Notes: generated from the letters alone by a model not told the origin. DNA of 64,000 bases from Portulaca oleracea (GCA_029582165.1 CM055872.1:28256243-28320242), one strand, 5' to 3'. Shown: positions 46,863 through 59,160, counted from the first letter of the stretch. Numbers and translations are program-made.

Positions 46863-48935
46863 TCCCACAAGTGTTCGATTCTTTGAATTCCCTTGTCACT
46901 TACTGTCTCTAGTTCGGATAAGGTAAGCTAAAGTCATCCTTATGTAAGACCCGAACGTTTCTCGATCTCCGAGTTTGGACTTTGAAAAAATAGACGATCA
47001 ACTGAGCTCGGCCAAGGATTTTCAGTCCAATCTCACCGAGTGGCCAACGAGTCAACTGTCCCTAATAGGGAGGACAATGCCATCTTATTCAGACACACAT
47101 TCTCACATGATCCAACTATAACCCAGACACCGCCTTTATAGCCTACTGTTACGAAAGGCGTTTGACGCGCTCCAAAGTCACAACAGACCATGAAGTCTAT
47201 GTTCTGAACTCAGGATTTAGGAATTTTGAGTAGTGAGAGCTCCTATGACAATTCCCAACTTAAAGAGCTCCCACTGCGGGTCAGTTCGGTAGTTGTTCTC
47301 AACAATACCCATGTGATTGATTTATGATGTCATCACATCACTATGATCACGAAACTTGATCATCATCTTAATCCTACATGCTAATTGTGTTGATATTATT
47401 ACTGTTCCTACGTGATAATACAATTAGAAACCAGGTCGACTGTCGACCAAGACTAACGTTATCAAGTTCACTAATGGGGTTTCAGAAATCGAACCTCATC
47501 CAATTTCCCATTTTGAATGCGCTAACCTTTTTGGACATTTAAATAATTCTAAACCACAATTGATGTAAATTTTGGAATCTTATTCTTAATGATGAATCAA
47601 CAAGGTCATAATTCATGAACAAATCATGTAAATTTGACTTGTTAATATTCCAGAATGTGTGTTAATACCTATTGCCCATGCATGACTATCATGCTATAAC
47701 TATAACAGGGGTTTAGTACATAATACTTGCAATGAACCTCGTACATATACCATCTCACTAATGACCTTTCATACAGGAAGATATTTCCAGAACACATGTT
47801 TGGATTCATAGTGAGCTTCAGTTCCTTTGCTTGAGTGATGACTCCTATCAACAAGGCTCCATTTCTCTCGCAAGGCTAGAAACATCACCCAGTTCTAAAA
47901 ACGAACTTCGCAATCCTAACAGTTTCTGCCACAACTTCTAAAGTCATGCCATACTTGTCTTATTTATAGAATTAACCGCATGTCATGTTAGGAACTTCTT
48001 CCAGTTCACCTCAATACCACTCAAAACAGATCATATAATTTTCTCTGACCTTTCAGATAATCATATTTCTCTACATGAGTGTAGCATCAATGCAACTCTT
48101 CACACTTAGCTTTTATCAACCACTTTAGACTTAGGACACATCCTTAGTTTTGTTTATACATATACAATGTATATGTTATGTTGGACTTTGAACATCTCAT
48201 GGCATACATTAATCTAACGCATGAAGCAGGAGTTATATGTCTCATCCTTCTTAGAACTTCTGATTGTTTTGAGACAATAAAATTCCGTAAGGATATGCCA
48301 TGATTTTTGGAAATTAATCCATTCTCGAAGTGAGTTGAACTATTCAACACCTAGTTAACTTTGATTCAAACAATCAAAATCTTTAATCTATCGTTATAGA
48401 TCTAGTCTCCAAGAAAATTCTTAGCCCCACCAATCCTTCACTTTGAAAATTATTTCCAAGTCAACCTCAGCAGAAGAAACTTTGGAATATTCTTCTTAGT
48501 AGGCCGTATGTCAATCAGATACAATATCAGAAATCGCATTGCTCCCACTGAACTTCTTGTAAACACAATATTATCTTTGGCACTTCCCAGTATGTCATAC
48601 CTTTTTGATATCCTCGTCAAGAAGGTCAATGATTCCAACTCCTAGAAGCTTCCTTAAGACCACAGATGATCTCTTGAAGTTTACAAGTATTCCAACAAAA
48701 GACCATTCAGTTGTGTCAAGTACACACCTTTCTTCCAAATCTAATTTACAAGTCAGTCTTGATGTCTATCTTAATGAACCCACGTTTTTCCTTAAAACCC
48801 TCTTATGCCCGATGGCTCACACCTTCAGACAAATCAACCGAGTTCTAAACTTGGTTGCATACATGGAGTCTATTTTAGACTTGGTTCCATGGAATCTTGA
48901 TTTGCTTAAAGCTTCTTTGATGTAGGTAGAGTCAT
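46863..48935 (-). pseudogene. Decayed copia reverse transcriptase/RNase H region
   Basis: Near 48935-48800 the minus strand, read across frames, follows the start of copia reverse transcriptase (remnants of PWNQV...MDSMYANQV...VDLSEG). The remainder toward 46863 has no frame above about 60 codons on this strand. Position between integrase and polypurine tract supports the call. Confidence 0.45.
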
Positions 48936-49669
48936 TACTTTCTAAAAGTAACATCTCCGCTCATCCATAGAAGATCGATATCTTTGTGGCTGACGGAGTT
49001 GTTTACCTGACCTTGCTTGGAGTAATGTTCATGGCACCTCCTCCTCAACGTTTTGGCGAACTTCTACTGCCTTAGCCTCGTTCTTAATTTCCTGACCAAT
49101 AGGAAAACTTGAACTAGGATTAAGTAGCGGAGCTTTAGGTGATGATTATAGTGTTTTGTGTCTCTTGAACTTCGGTAAGTTCAGAAACTCTCCCACTCTT
49201 TCTTTTAGAGAATAATATATTCTCCAAGAAGAAAGCATTTTGAGATACAAATGCTATCCTCTACAACAGTTTGTAGAAGTGATACTCCTTTTTTTTTCAG
49301 AAGATGGTTTCAAGAACCTCTATTCTCCATATCATATATGGTGTCTTCTCTAGTGCTTTAGATAATCATTATTCAGTAATTAAAGCTATGGTTAACTGTG
49401 TGTATCCCCAAAAGGTAATCGATAATGTTGACTCAACCATCATTGATCGTACCATATCTAATAAGGTGTGATTTCTCTTTCAGATACGTCATTGAGATGT
49501 CGTATTCCTAGAGGAGAGAGTTATAAAACAATTCCACATTCTCTAGAATGGTCAGCGAAATCATGGCTCAAATACTCACCTGCTCAACCTTATTGAAGGG
49601 TTGTGATTTTCCTGCCAAGTTGGTTTTGTACTTCACTTTAAAAATCTTTGAACATTTCAAATGATTTGG

Positions 49670-50400
49670 ACTTGTGGCGTATTAAGTAGATATACCCATA
49701 TCTACTAAAAATCGTCACTGAAAGTGATGAAAAAGTACAACAAACCTTCCTCTAGCACTAGTGCTCATAGGCCCACATACATCAATATGCTTGCATCGTG
49801 ATAAGTCATTAGCTTGTACACCAATTCCAATAAGAGATGATTTTAGTCATCTTATCCATCAGGCATGCTTTGCAAACATTGAACTTTTCAAAGTTTATGT
49901 TTTCCAAAATCCTGCATTATGCAGTTTTCTGAATGCATTTCTGATTAATATGACTTAAGCTTATAGTGTCAGAATTATGTTTCATTTGAGTCATTTGTTC
50001 AAACTCTTGGCTCAACCATTAACATCCTTTCAATCGTATCTAGGCGCTCTCATAGTTTCGCCAAGACTACTTCATTTTGGAAATCTTCAAACTATTTTAA
50101 CACTCTAGCTTCAGATGAATATCATAGACATGAATCACCATGTTTTATTTTATTCATCTTTGAAGATTTGAAGTAATTCATCCCTTGTACTTGTGCTCAA
50201 TTGGACTACATACATCCATATGCATGAGTGTTTGTTGGCACGTTCACCCTTTCTTGTAAAAGGTACAGTCATGCTTTGCAGACATCACATGCTTCAAAGT
50301 CTTATCATTCAAAAGTCTATCACTGTGACACTTCCGAATGTGCTTTGATTTGCATGACTTAATAAATAGTTACAAGGTTTAAGTTTGAACATGAGTTATT
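49670..50400 (-). pseudogene. Decayed copia integrase with a duplicated N-terminal part
   Basis: At 49790-49690 the minus strand gives HIDVCGPMSTSARGRFVVLFHHF, matching the DVCGPM...ARGG-YF-TF-DD core of copia integrase with changes. Just upstream is FEKFNVCKACLMDKMT (about 49900-49855), a zinc-finger C..C piece. A second, more diverged version of the same segment (FEACDVCKA and a CGP-like stretch) is at about 50320-50205, roughly 400 bp away. Confidence 0.55.
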
Positions 50401-52099
50401 CCTTTTAAACCTCTTGGTTTCGATGTGTTAGGTGTGTTTATCCGAGATCCTCTCTCTCTCTAATTGAGAGCAAGAAATCAAATATCTACTTATAATTAGA
50501 ACATAGAATCACCTATAAATTTCTCTTATAAGTCTTGAGGGAATGGATAAACAACCAACTCTTCATAAGGAACTACAACTAATTGCATGTTCCTATTTGT
50601 AGGCTGACTCTCATCCTTCAAAGCACATCTACTTTGCTGTAGATACTGCACACTTGCATCAATACGAGTTTCACAGTCGGTATCTTATACTCAAAGTGGG
50701 TTTAATTAGGGTAGTGTGTATCATATACGCATTTGCCTAGAATTGAAATCATATCTCAAGTCTTCCTTATAGTTATTCACGCTCCCAGTGTCATATATAC
50801 ATGATCTGGTTGTTAACCGGTTGCTGTCATTGGTTGGATATGTACAACTGGTTGTCCTTACCTTTCCTTTGACTTCTTGTCTTTGATAGATTTCTTAAAT
50901 CTTAATTTCCCTTTCACTAAAAGACTATCTTTGGTTGCCAATCTTTGGCTAAAGGGGATCTGAGGTTTCTCATTTTTTAAAATAGTCAAATTATTTCAGA
51001 ACATGAGTGCCATCAATTGGCCTTTATCTAGCTTAACTGAGACTATCTGGTTATTGGTTCCATATTTATCAACTCTAACTAGTTCGATGAACTTGGTTTT
51101 GAGTTGGTAATATTGAAATCCTTCCTCTAATCTTCAAACATTTTGAAGTTAAAATTGTATGAATACTATGACATTACATGTATTCATTTGGCTTGATTGA
51201 CCTCTTAATGTTGATGCCTAGCTAAATGTTATATCAAAGACATGTTCCTTTTATTCGCCTTCAAGACAATCTTGTGATGACAATGCCAATTAAGGAATTG
51301 GTGTAATTGTTTTTCTCTTTCTCAAGGAGAAAACAATATTTTATTAGTGGTGGATGTTTGAGTGAAAAAGACATAAATAATTCTACGAGACAAAATTGGT
51401 TCATTTTAGTCATTATTCATCAAAAGAAATTAAACTAATTTTAACTTCAAATCAAAACACTTTATTAACTCTCACTTAGTGTTTTAATTTTAACCAAGAC
51501 CCACAAGACTCATGGGCTCAAGTGGACTTTGGCCCAACAAAACTTGATCCCTTGTTATCTTTGGTGGATCATCTTATGATCAATCATTCAAAATGACTCT
51601 TGGCAAGAAATTTGTATCGAATACAATATTTATCTTCCTCTGCTCTTGGCCCAAAACTATTTTGATAGCCAATTTGAATTAACCTAGCTCCCACCCTACT
51701 TACTAATGATGGACAAATAATTCGCTTTGGCTTTCTTAATTTACCCATCTAAGTGGTGTTTCGATAGGTTGAGTAATAATTCAATTTTGAGAGTAGGTTT
51801 TATTATCCTAAACATGCAATTTTAGGTGAACTCTTTCGAAATGCATAAAAGACATAATAAAACAACATGCAATAACGAATTAAAAGCATAAATAAAACCC
51901 CTAGTATGACCACCTAGACTTAATCAAACTAATATAACTAATCCTTGACAGTCTTCAAGAAACTCTTCTTGGATTTTGCAACTTCCTTGGATAGGCTCCA
52001 ACTCGAATCGACACCTCAATTACTGTTGGGCTCCCACTCAACTTGATGTCTCCAATTACAACAAATTTACAAAGTGAACCTCACAATTGAGGCCTTACA

Positions 52100-53852
52100 T
52101 GAATTAAAAATAAAAATAACTGAAATTCAAACTTAAAATTAATTCAAGGACGGTACGCAGACCGTCTTTCACCCAACCAGGTACGCAGACCGGTAAAACT
52201 GACTATCTATGGCCATACTAGAAGCACATGCAAACAGGTAATATTGCAATAATTATATCAAATATAACACATGCTTTAAATAACAAATTATAAAAGGCAT
52301 ATATAATTGCAATATAACACATAAGGAAATAAATACCAAATAAGATTTCCTAAAAGTTGGCATGATTGATAGAATAAACAAAATTTCAAATTTTATCTTA
52401 GTTACCTAAACAGATTTAGGATTTTGTACCTATACATACAAAATACTTGACTTTCCTAAAATCAAGAAGTCTAAAAGATACTATTTTTTTTAAAAATATT
52501 GTAAGTTTCCTAAACTTTACAAAATAATAGATTTTATGCCCATTATCTGATTTAGTAATAATAGGATTCAATAATTAATTTCTAAAATTAGTTACAAACC
52601 CTAAAACACATGAATTCACCAAAACTGCTGGCAACACGGTCCGTGTTGGATCAACACGGTCCTTGTTGCTTCCCAGTTTCGGTTAATTTCGTGAATGAAA
52701 AACTTAAATAAAAAAAAATCATAACTCATCGAATAAGCCCAATATGAATATTTTCCAGAATTTAACAATTTTCAAAAGATTGTAAAATTTTAAGTAATTA
52801 AACCTTTTAATTCTCCGTTTAAGAGGAGAATAAATAATAATAGTCTGATAAGTTTAAAAAATCAAATTTTATAATTTTCCCACACAGTAGGTTCATCCAA
52901 TATGCTAGTGTAAAAATTTTAGAGTTTTATCAAATTTCAAAAATTAGAATAAAATTCAGAAAAGTAAACAATTATATTTTTCAGTTAATCTGAAAATTAA
53001 AGAAAATTTAGTAAACGATTTTGAAAATTCACGAAAATTTTATCCATTACATAATAGTTACCCAGTAACCTACTGTAATCTTTTCAGAAAATGTTCAAAT
53101 TTCTACAAATATACAAAATTCAGAGAAGCAACAAATTTATTTCTCTCATATCTGAAAATCTAAATTAAAAAATATAATTTGACCGGATAAATTAATGGAA
53201 AATTTTTCCCTAACAGTATGGTTACCCAGTAACCTACTGTAAAAAGTTAAGAAGTTTTACAAATTTTTACAAATTTATAAAATCCAGAGAATCAAACAAA
53301 TTTTAATTCTCTTCAAATCTGAAAACTCAACTAAAAATCCATTTTAATTGGGAAAAATCTACAAAAATTATAGAAGGTCCAGAACAGTTCCACCTAACCT
53401 TCAGTACAAATTTCAGAAATTTTCAAATTCGTTTGATATTTTATTTCGATTTTTCATTTAAAGGACCGTAAATAAACTAAATCAGAAAATAATTCTACAA
53501 AACCCTATTTTGCGAATTTAGACCTACTTCATGTATTGCCTCCTGTTTAAATATAAACAAGATTGTTTCTAAAACATTCAAAATTAAATCAAGTTTATGC
53601 TATATCTAAAAATTAAACAAACATAAAATTGATTAATTAAAGGCAATAAGAAATAAATAATAACAAAGCATGAAATTTTACAATAAAATTCCGGATTTAC
53701 TATCATGAGTAATAAAGATTAAATTCATAAAGTTTCAAAATTTTAGGCGTAGATCTACTCTAGCATATTCATAACATAATTCAACTATTGACAAGATTAC
53801 TTATGAATTCAAGTACAATACTTTAGCATGCAATTAGTGGCTCTGATACCAC
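52100..53852 (-). mobile_element. Long noncoding leader and primer-binding site of the copia element
   Basis: AT-rich and without coding frames. It is alignable with 11971-13365. Contains paired palindromes CAACACGGTCCGTGTTG (52632) and CAACACGGTCCTTGTTG (52652), and a different motif GACGGTACGCAGACCGTC near 52148 with a partial repeat near 52181. Primer site at 53840-53851. Confidence 0.75.
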
Positions 53853-54698
53853 TGTTAGGTTTTAGGTTATCTATTTCCTAAACAGATACAGATTAATTGG
53901 CGGAATATTCATAACGATTATAAAACAATTAATCACAACAATTGCAGTGACTTTAGTAATTATACCTGATAGCTAATCCGGGTGATGAAGAGGTTGACCT
54001 TTGAGATTCCAATGCTGAGATCCTCTACTGAAAGTCCACGCAGCACTCCGGGAACTCGACTGCTAGATCAACCCGATCGAGACATTTCTCAATCTAAGAT
54101 GTATGTATTTGGTATATGTGAATGTTTCAGGAAACAGAATGTTTTCTGAAACAAGAATTGCAAACTAAAAGAGAGAGGAACTTAGGAAATCACCCTGGTA
54201 TCTCTTTAAGAGTATCAGGCACTTGGTATTGAATAATCTCTCACAGAGACCCCTTTATATAGTGTTTAGAAAACCTAGGGAGAGGGTTAAAAACCCTAAA
54301 GGGCCGACTTAACGCAACGACGCACTCCTCAGGCCCAACACGGTCCGTGTTGGAATCCAGAAGGTCCATTAACTTGGCCCATGGATACCCCGGACCATGG
54401 TGTCACAACACGGACCGTGTTGGGTCAACACGGTCCGTGTTGAACCCAGTTCGGTCCGTGTAGGGCTGATTTCTCATAGAAATCAGTTCCCAACATTTCT
54501 AAACGTAATACAATATTACTTAGGTTACATACATTATTCCAGGGCACTGACTTGTGTGACCTAGTAGGACCAAATAATATAGTTGTAATTAAACATATTT
54601 AATTACTAAGTATAGAGGTCTCCAGCAAGACATATAATTACTATATTACTTTGGTTTAATCTCTGTGTATATCGAACATTGTCGGAACATTCCTAACA
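53853..54698 (-). mobile_element. 5' LTR of the copia element
   Basis: 846 bp. TATA box at 54254-54261 (plus reads TTTATATA). Palindromes at 54336, 54406 and 54426; the last two are 20 bp apart. Confidence 0.9.
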
Positions 54699-54703
54699 GA
54701 TCC

Positions 54704-55229
54704 ATCCAAGATCTAAGCGATTCAAGACATGCCTCCGCCTCGGACGGAAAAGGAGATTCGTGGTTTCCTAGGGCGAGTGTAGTATTTGAGCAGATTCATT
54801 TCCAAACTCACAATGAATTGTGAACCGTTATTCAAGAAGCTGAAGAAGGGAGCGACGATCGACTGGGATGACCAGTGTCAGGCAGCATTAGAGAAGGTTA
54901 AAGCCGACTTGACTAATCCACCAATACTAGGCCCACCTATCTATGGAAAACCATTATTGCTTTATCTCACCATCAGTTCAAGCGTTATAGGTGCTATGCT
55001 AGCACAAGAAAGTGATGGTCTTGAGCGAGCTATCTATTACATCAGTAAGAAATTTCTGGGGTGTGAGTCTCGCTATTCGGAGATTGAGAAGATAGCCCTA
55101 ACATTAGTATGGTCTACAAGGAAGCTTCGTCAATATATGCTCTCACACACTGTATATGTGATCGCAGCATGTAATCCGGTCAAGTATATCATGGAACAAC
55201 CTACTATCAACAACAAGATTGCTTGATGG
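54704..55229 (+). pseudogene. Reverse transcriptase 3' end and RNase H of the central Tat element
   Basis: Resumes directly after the copia element: the frame (IQDMPPPRTEKEIRGFLGRV then a TAG, then SRFISKLTMNCEPLFKKLKKG) is the connection region. FLGRVxYLSRFI and LGPPIYGKPLLLYLTISSSVIGAMLAQE plus AIYYISKKFLGCESRYSEIEKIALTLVW are the gypsy RNase H. It ends at TGA 55224-55226. Confidence 0.85.
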
Positions 55230-55789
55230 GTGGTCATGTTATCCGAATTTGATCTATACTTCCGACCACAAAAGTCCGTAAAGGGGCGTGCAGTTTCTGA
55301 TTTTCTGGCTGAGTTTCCTATAGGAAGCCCTGATAGTGGGGGCTTGGAGTTTAGTGATGAACAAATATTTCAAGTTGAAGAGGAAATCTGGAAGCTCTAC
55401 GTTAATGGTGCTGCTAATCAGATGGGATGCGAGGCCGGAGCTCTGGTGGTTTCCCCCAAAGACATACACTTTCCTTTGGTAGTCAAACTTGACTTTAAGG
55501 CTACCAATAACGCTGCTGAGTATGAAGCTTGCATATTGGGCTTGCGTGTGGCCCTAGAGATGGGAATTAAAAGGCTACGAGTATTTGGGGACTCTAGTCT
55601 GATTGTCAATCAAGCTACTAGTATATGGAAGGTGAAGAGTGAATCTTTGGCACTTTACTAGCAACATTTTTCTAAACTAGACGAGAAGTTCAACCACATT
55701 GAGTTCAAATATCTACCAAGGGGTTACAATGAACTAGCTGATGCGCTAGCCAAACTTTCATCAAGCCCAAAAAGGATCAAGCCCTAGCA
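55230..55789 (+). pseudogene. Second (archaeal-like) RNase H of the central Tat element
   Basis: WKLYVNGAANQMGCEAGALVV, ATNNAAEYEACILGLRVALEMGI, LRVFGDSSLIVNQ and, after a TAG at 55659, YLPRGYNELADALAKL form a second RNase H domain. A second RNase H after the normal one is the hallmark of the Tat lineage, and is the main reason for the family call. The conserved aspartate and glutamate positions in NGAAN (usually DGA), AAEYEA and GDS can be seen; the first is changed to N. Confidence 0.8.
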
Positions 55790-57103
55790 GTGACAGTGGA
55801 GAGGAGAGATTGTCCTGCTCATCAACAGCTAAAGATCGGGTTGATAAGTACTGATGCATGGTTCTTTGATATTTATGCATTTCTGAAAGATGATTCATAC
55901 CCGCCAAATGCCAAGTGTCGAGCTAGGAGGGCTATCCGGTTAGTGGCCTCTGAATATTGCATTATTCAGGATCGGTTGTACAAGAAGACTGCTACAGGGA
56001 TAAACCTCTTATGCGTTAATAAGGAGGAAGCTGAGGAATTAATGAAATCCACTTACGGAGGGGAGTCTTGACCGTATATGAACGGTAGAATGTTCGTTAA
56101 AAATATCCAGACAACAGGGTATTTCTGGTCGACTATGGAGTCCGATTGTCTCCAATTTGTGAGGAAATGTCAGAAATGTCAAGAGTATGCTGATCCCAAG
56201 CATCAACCGTCCTCTTATTTGACCACTTTGGCCTCATCTTGGCCATTTTCAGTATGGGGAATTGACATTACAGGGAAGATTTCACCCCAAGGTACAGCAC
56301 GACATGAATATGTGTTGGTAGCCGTGGAGTACTTTACTAAATGGGTAGAAGCTGCCTCATACTCAAAAATCACTTCGAAGCATGTGGCCAAGTTCATGTT
56401 GAGGAACATCATTTGTAGATACGGGGTGCCACATGAGGTGATCAGTGACAACGGCAACCATTTCATGGGCGAATTCGCAGCTCTTTTGACCAAGTACAAA
56501 GTCTGACATCATAATGCTTCTCCTTATCAGCCACAAACCAATGGAGCGATAGAGGCTGCAAATAAAACTCTGGTGAAAATCATCAAGAAGATGGCCGTAA
56601 CTTACAAAGACTGGCCCGACAAGCTTTCTTTTTGCACTATGGGGATATCGAACGTCAATTCGGACTGCAACTGGAGCTACGCCATACTCTTTGGTGTACG
56701 GGATGGAAGCGATCTTGCCGGTGGAACTTACCGTTCCTTCTTTAAGGATCATTGTTGAAAGTCAAATCCCTGAGGCCGAGTGGGCCCGAGCTAGATATGA
56801 AGAGTTGGTTTTGTTGGATGAAAGATGACTCCGTGCTCTACATAATATCCAGCTTTATCAGAGCCGGATTTCTCGAGCGTTCAATAAGAAAGTCAAAGAT
56901 CGAGATTTAGCAGAAGGGATCTAGTATTGCAAGAAATGAGAGCAGCACGTCAGGATCCTCAAGGCAAGTTTTCCCCGAATTGGAAGGGTCCCTACATCAT
57001 TATTTCTGTTACTCCAGGAGGCGCCACTCGATTAGCCACGCCCGATAGAGAAGAGCTCACCCAGCCGGTGAATTTGGATCAGTTGAAAAGATATTATGTT
57101 TAA
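55790..57103 (+). pseudogene. Integrase of the central Tat element
   Basis: Inserts element DNA into the genome. Visible: zinc-binding N-terminus (STYGGESGPYMNGRMFVKNIQ, FVRKCQKCQEYAD), catalytic core with WGIDITGKISPQG, VISDNGNHFMGEF and QTNGAIEAANK (the D, D and E residues present), and C-terminal KFSPNWKGPYII...VNLDQLKRYYV ending at TAA 57101. Breaks: TGA near 56069 and 56504, a frameshift near 56700, TGA at 56826 and TAG near 56922. Confidence 0.88.
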
Positions 57104-57220
57104 GCCTCTAAGGGTTAGTATCCTTAGCTACTTAGACATGCACTATCTTATAAAACCAAGCAACCGAACTGCCAACATGCCACTTGCTTGTGAGAAAAAA
57201 AAGAAAAAAAAAAAGGAAAG

Positions 57221-57256
57221 AGGCTGACTTGAAAACCTTTTTGAGGCAGGTCAGGC
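57221..57256 (+). repeat. Hairpin module E
   Basis: CTGACTTG (57223-57230) and CAGGTCAG (57247-57254) form 8 pairs with one G-U. The loop begins AAAACC and ends GAGG. GCAAAAGGAGAG follows, as in module A. Confidence 0.6.
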
Positions 57257-57298
57257 AAAAGGAGAGTAAAAGAAAAAAAAGAACATAAAAATGAGAGA

Positions 57299-57328
57299 CT
57301 AGCTCGAAAATCCTTTGGGACGAGTTAG
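57299..57328 (+). repeat. Hairpin module F
   Basis: CTAGCTCG (57299-57306) and CGAGTTAG (57321-57328) form 8 pairs with one G-U. The loop begins AAAATCC. GTAAAAGAAGAG follows. Confidence 0.6.
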
Positions 57329-57628
57329 GTAAAAGAAGAGAATAAAAGTGTTGCCGCCGAAGTTGTGCTTTCGAGGGACGAGAAGAAGAAGAACATGGCT
57401 TGTGTTAATTCTTGTAAAACATAAATGTAATACTTTACTTATATCAATAAAAGGAGTACATATTTTTAATACATTTTTGTTTTATTAATTTTCTAAAGGA
57501 AAAGCATCAAATAAATAAAAATATAGAGCACATGCATTTCTTTCATTTCATTTCTTTTTCTCCACCCTACTTATTTAGTATTAAGTCTAGTCCTAGTTGA
57601 GTTGGAGTCGATATAGGCTCATTAGTGC

Positions 57629-58538
57629 TCATTCGGTCGGATTTGCTTGTTTTTCCTTGCTGGGGTGTATTTCTTCTTTAGATCCCGACCCAGGATCGTT
57701 AGCCACAATGATGCTCTTCAATTTCGAGGTATCGCGAAGAGGTGAATGCGACGTTCTTTCATGCCAATTGATAGCGCCGATAGTAGTAGCGAGCCAGCTA
57801 CGATAGGCATCTATCGAAGTAGTGGAGATACAGTTAGGAGCAGGTGCTTCCTTTCCAGCCCGTTTCTTCCAATATTTGATCCACGATTCAATCACTGACC
57901 CTTGGAGATGGGTAAGGTCGGGAATCTCGCACGGAGGAAGGAGAATGTCTTGAGAATGCCCCATTTGCCGCAGGACTTGATCGGGGACATAATAGGTAAG
58001 CTTCATAAGGCCAAGTAGAGTGATGTGGGCTGCCATACGATAGTGGCTCGAGAAGCATGACACTTTCCACCATTGAACCCACCAACAGATTTCCTTGTGA
58101 TTCTTGAGAAAAATGACCCACTCGTCAAAATTGCGGCAGGTGTCGAACCTCGCACTCGCAACGCCGGTTGAGTCTAAGCGCCTTGGGTGATTGGAAGAAT
58201 TCCACTAGAGCTTGAAAATTGACTGTACTACCAACCAAGATGTGTCCTAATGCTCGATGATTGAAGTACTTTAATTCCTTGGATTTTTCGCGATGGTTGT
58301 AAGCAAGGGAAGGAGTTGTTGGCGGAGCATAAAGATCAAACTTGAACATGCAAGCCCACTCTTCAGGAAGAGGGCACAATTCATTCCAGGAGAAGCGAAA
58401 GACATGGAACTTAGGGTCCCAAAAGGTCAAGGTCGCTTTGAGGAACACCCAGTCAATTTTAACTTGCTTTAGGCTCAAAATCAAGGATAAGTTGTAGTAA
58501 GGAGCCGCTTTTCGGGTTTGGTAAGTGTGTTCATCCAT
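57629..58538 (-). pseudogene. Antisense extra ORF (A) of the Tat element, plant-mobile-domain-like
   Basis: Starts at an ATG (58538). The first frame contains KIDWVFLKATLTFWDPKFHV, then FRFSWNELCPLPEEW (FWDP at residue 39, ELCP at 53), and runs to TGA at 58125. After one frameshift near 58140 it continues TCRNFDEWVIFLKNHKEICW, then HITLLGLMKLTYYVPDQVLRQMG and SVIESWIKYWKKR, to the stop at 57629. The FWDP...FRF...EL-P-EE block followed by a G-hh-Y-P-hVLRQ-G block resembles the plant mobile domain family, known both as host genes and as extra ORFs of Tat/Ogre elements. A TATA box lies 98 bp upstream. An out-of-frame ATG at 58564 precedes the start. Role in the element is unknown. Confidence 0.65.
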
Positions 58539-59160
58539 GAGTTGAGTTTTCTTTCAAAGGCCATGATTGCAAGCAAGAGAAGAAAGTTTGAGAGAAAACA
58601 AGAATGGGGTAAAGATTCAAGATGACAAAGCAAGCTTATATAGTCACGATTCTGCTTAGTATACAGTTGCTCAACTGGAGGAAGGGGGATGTACACAATG
58701 TCCAGCAACACGCATTCGGATGAACCACGATGGCTGTCATGTGTGTAGGCCAACGATCCCCTACACAGAGGGAATGAACTCGTTTTGTGAGTTCACACCC
58801 CTACGTGCATGCATCTAGAAGAGAAAAACGCGTTTGTGCATGGTTTCTACGTGTTTGCATAGTATTTTATTTTTTCTTTTATTTTTTTAATGTAAAAATG
58901 AAATTTTATTTCTTCCTCTTTTAGTTTTGGAAATTGTAATTTCTGTTGTACGTTATTCTTCTCATTATTTCTCCTTTGTAAACAGTCAAGGGTTGACCTA
59001 AAAAAAAAAGGAGCTTGCATGTCTCATCATTAGAGAGTCAAAATCACATCGAGTCTGCCTGATTGCATTTAACTGTGCATTTCTTTACTACATGACACTT
59101 CTTTCACATTGCATAAAAAGAAAAAAAAAGAGAAAAGAAGGGAAAGCCTCGCCGCAATGA
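58539..59160 (-). promoter_or_regulatory. Upstream region of antisense ORF A with TATA box
   Basis: A TATATAA box on the minus strand (58636-58642) is followed by a CT-rich stretch (TTTTCTCTCAAACTTTCTTCTC) and ATGs at 58564 and 58538, the layout of a plant polymerase II promoter. The rest, 58760-59160, is noncoding and partly T-rich, and would hold the terminator of antisense ORF B. Confidence 0.5.

Larger units (their letters stand above)
46003..54698 (-). mobile_element. Copia element inserted in the Tat reverse transcriptase
   Basis: LTRs at 46003-46850 and 53853-54698. The 5-bp duplication GATCC (45998-46002 and 54699-54703) is perfect. Minus orientation: the primer-binding site (TGGTATCAGAGC, minus, 53840-53851, the initiator-methionine tRNA type) adjoins the right LTR, and a GTGGGAGAT-type polypurine tract (46851-46862) adjoins the left. 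The 7.0-kb interior has a noncoding leader of about 1.7 kb and heavily decayed pol. TGTTAGGTT also occurs just outside the left end (45990-45997). Confidence 0.92.
57104..57590 (+). mobile_element. Region after pol with hairpins and probable polyadenylation site
   Basis: Noncoding. Contains A-rich stretches, hairpin modules E and F, and ATCAATAAAAGG (57447-57458), a polyadenylation-like signal for the sense transcript. The antisense gene ends at 57629, so the two transcription units converge here. Confidence 0.55.

Noticed and set aside
48605..48925. Plus-strand 106-codon gene
   Set aside because: It is the antisense shadow of the decayed copia reverse transcriptase.
53839..53852. A tRNA gene fragment at the copia boundary
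   Set aside because: Only the 12-base primer-binding match to initiator tRNA is present, as expected beside a copia LTR.
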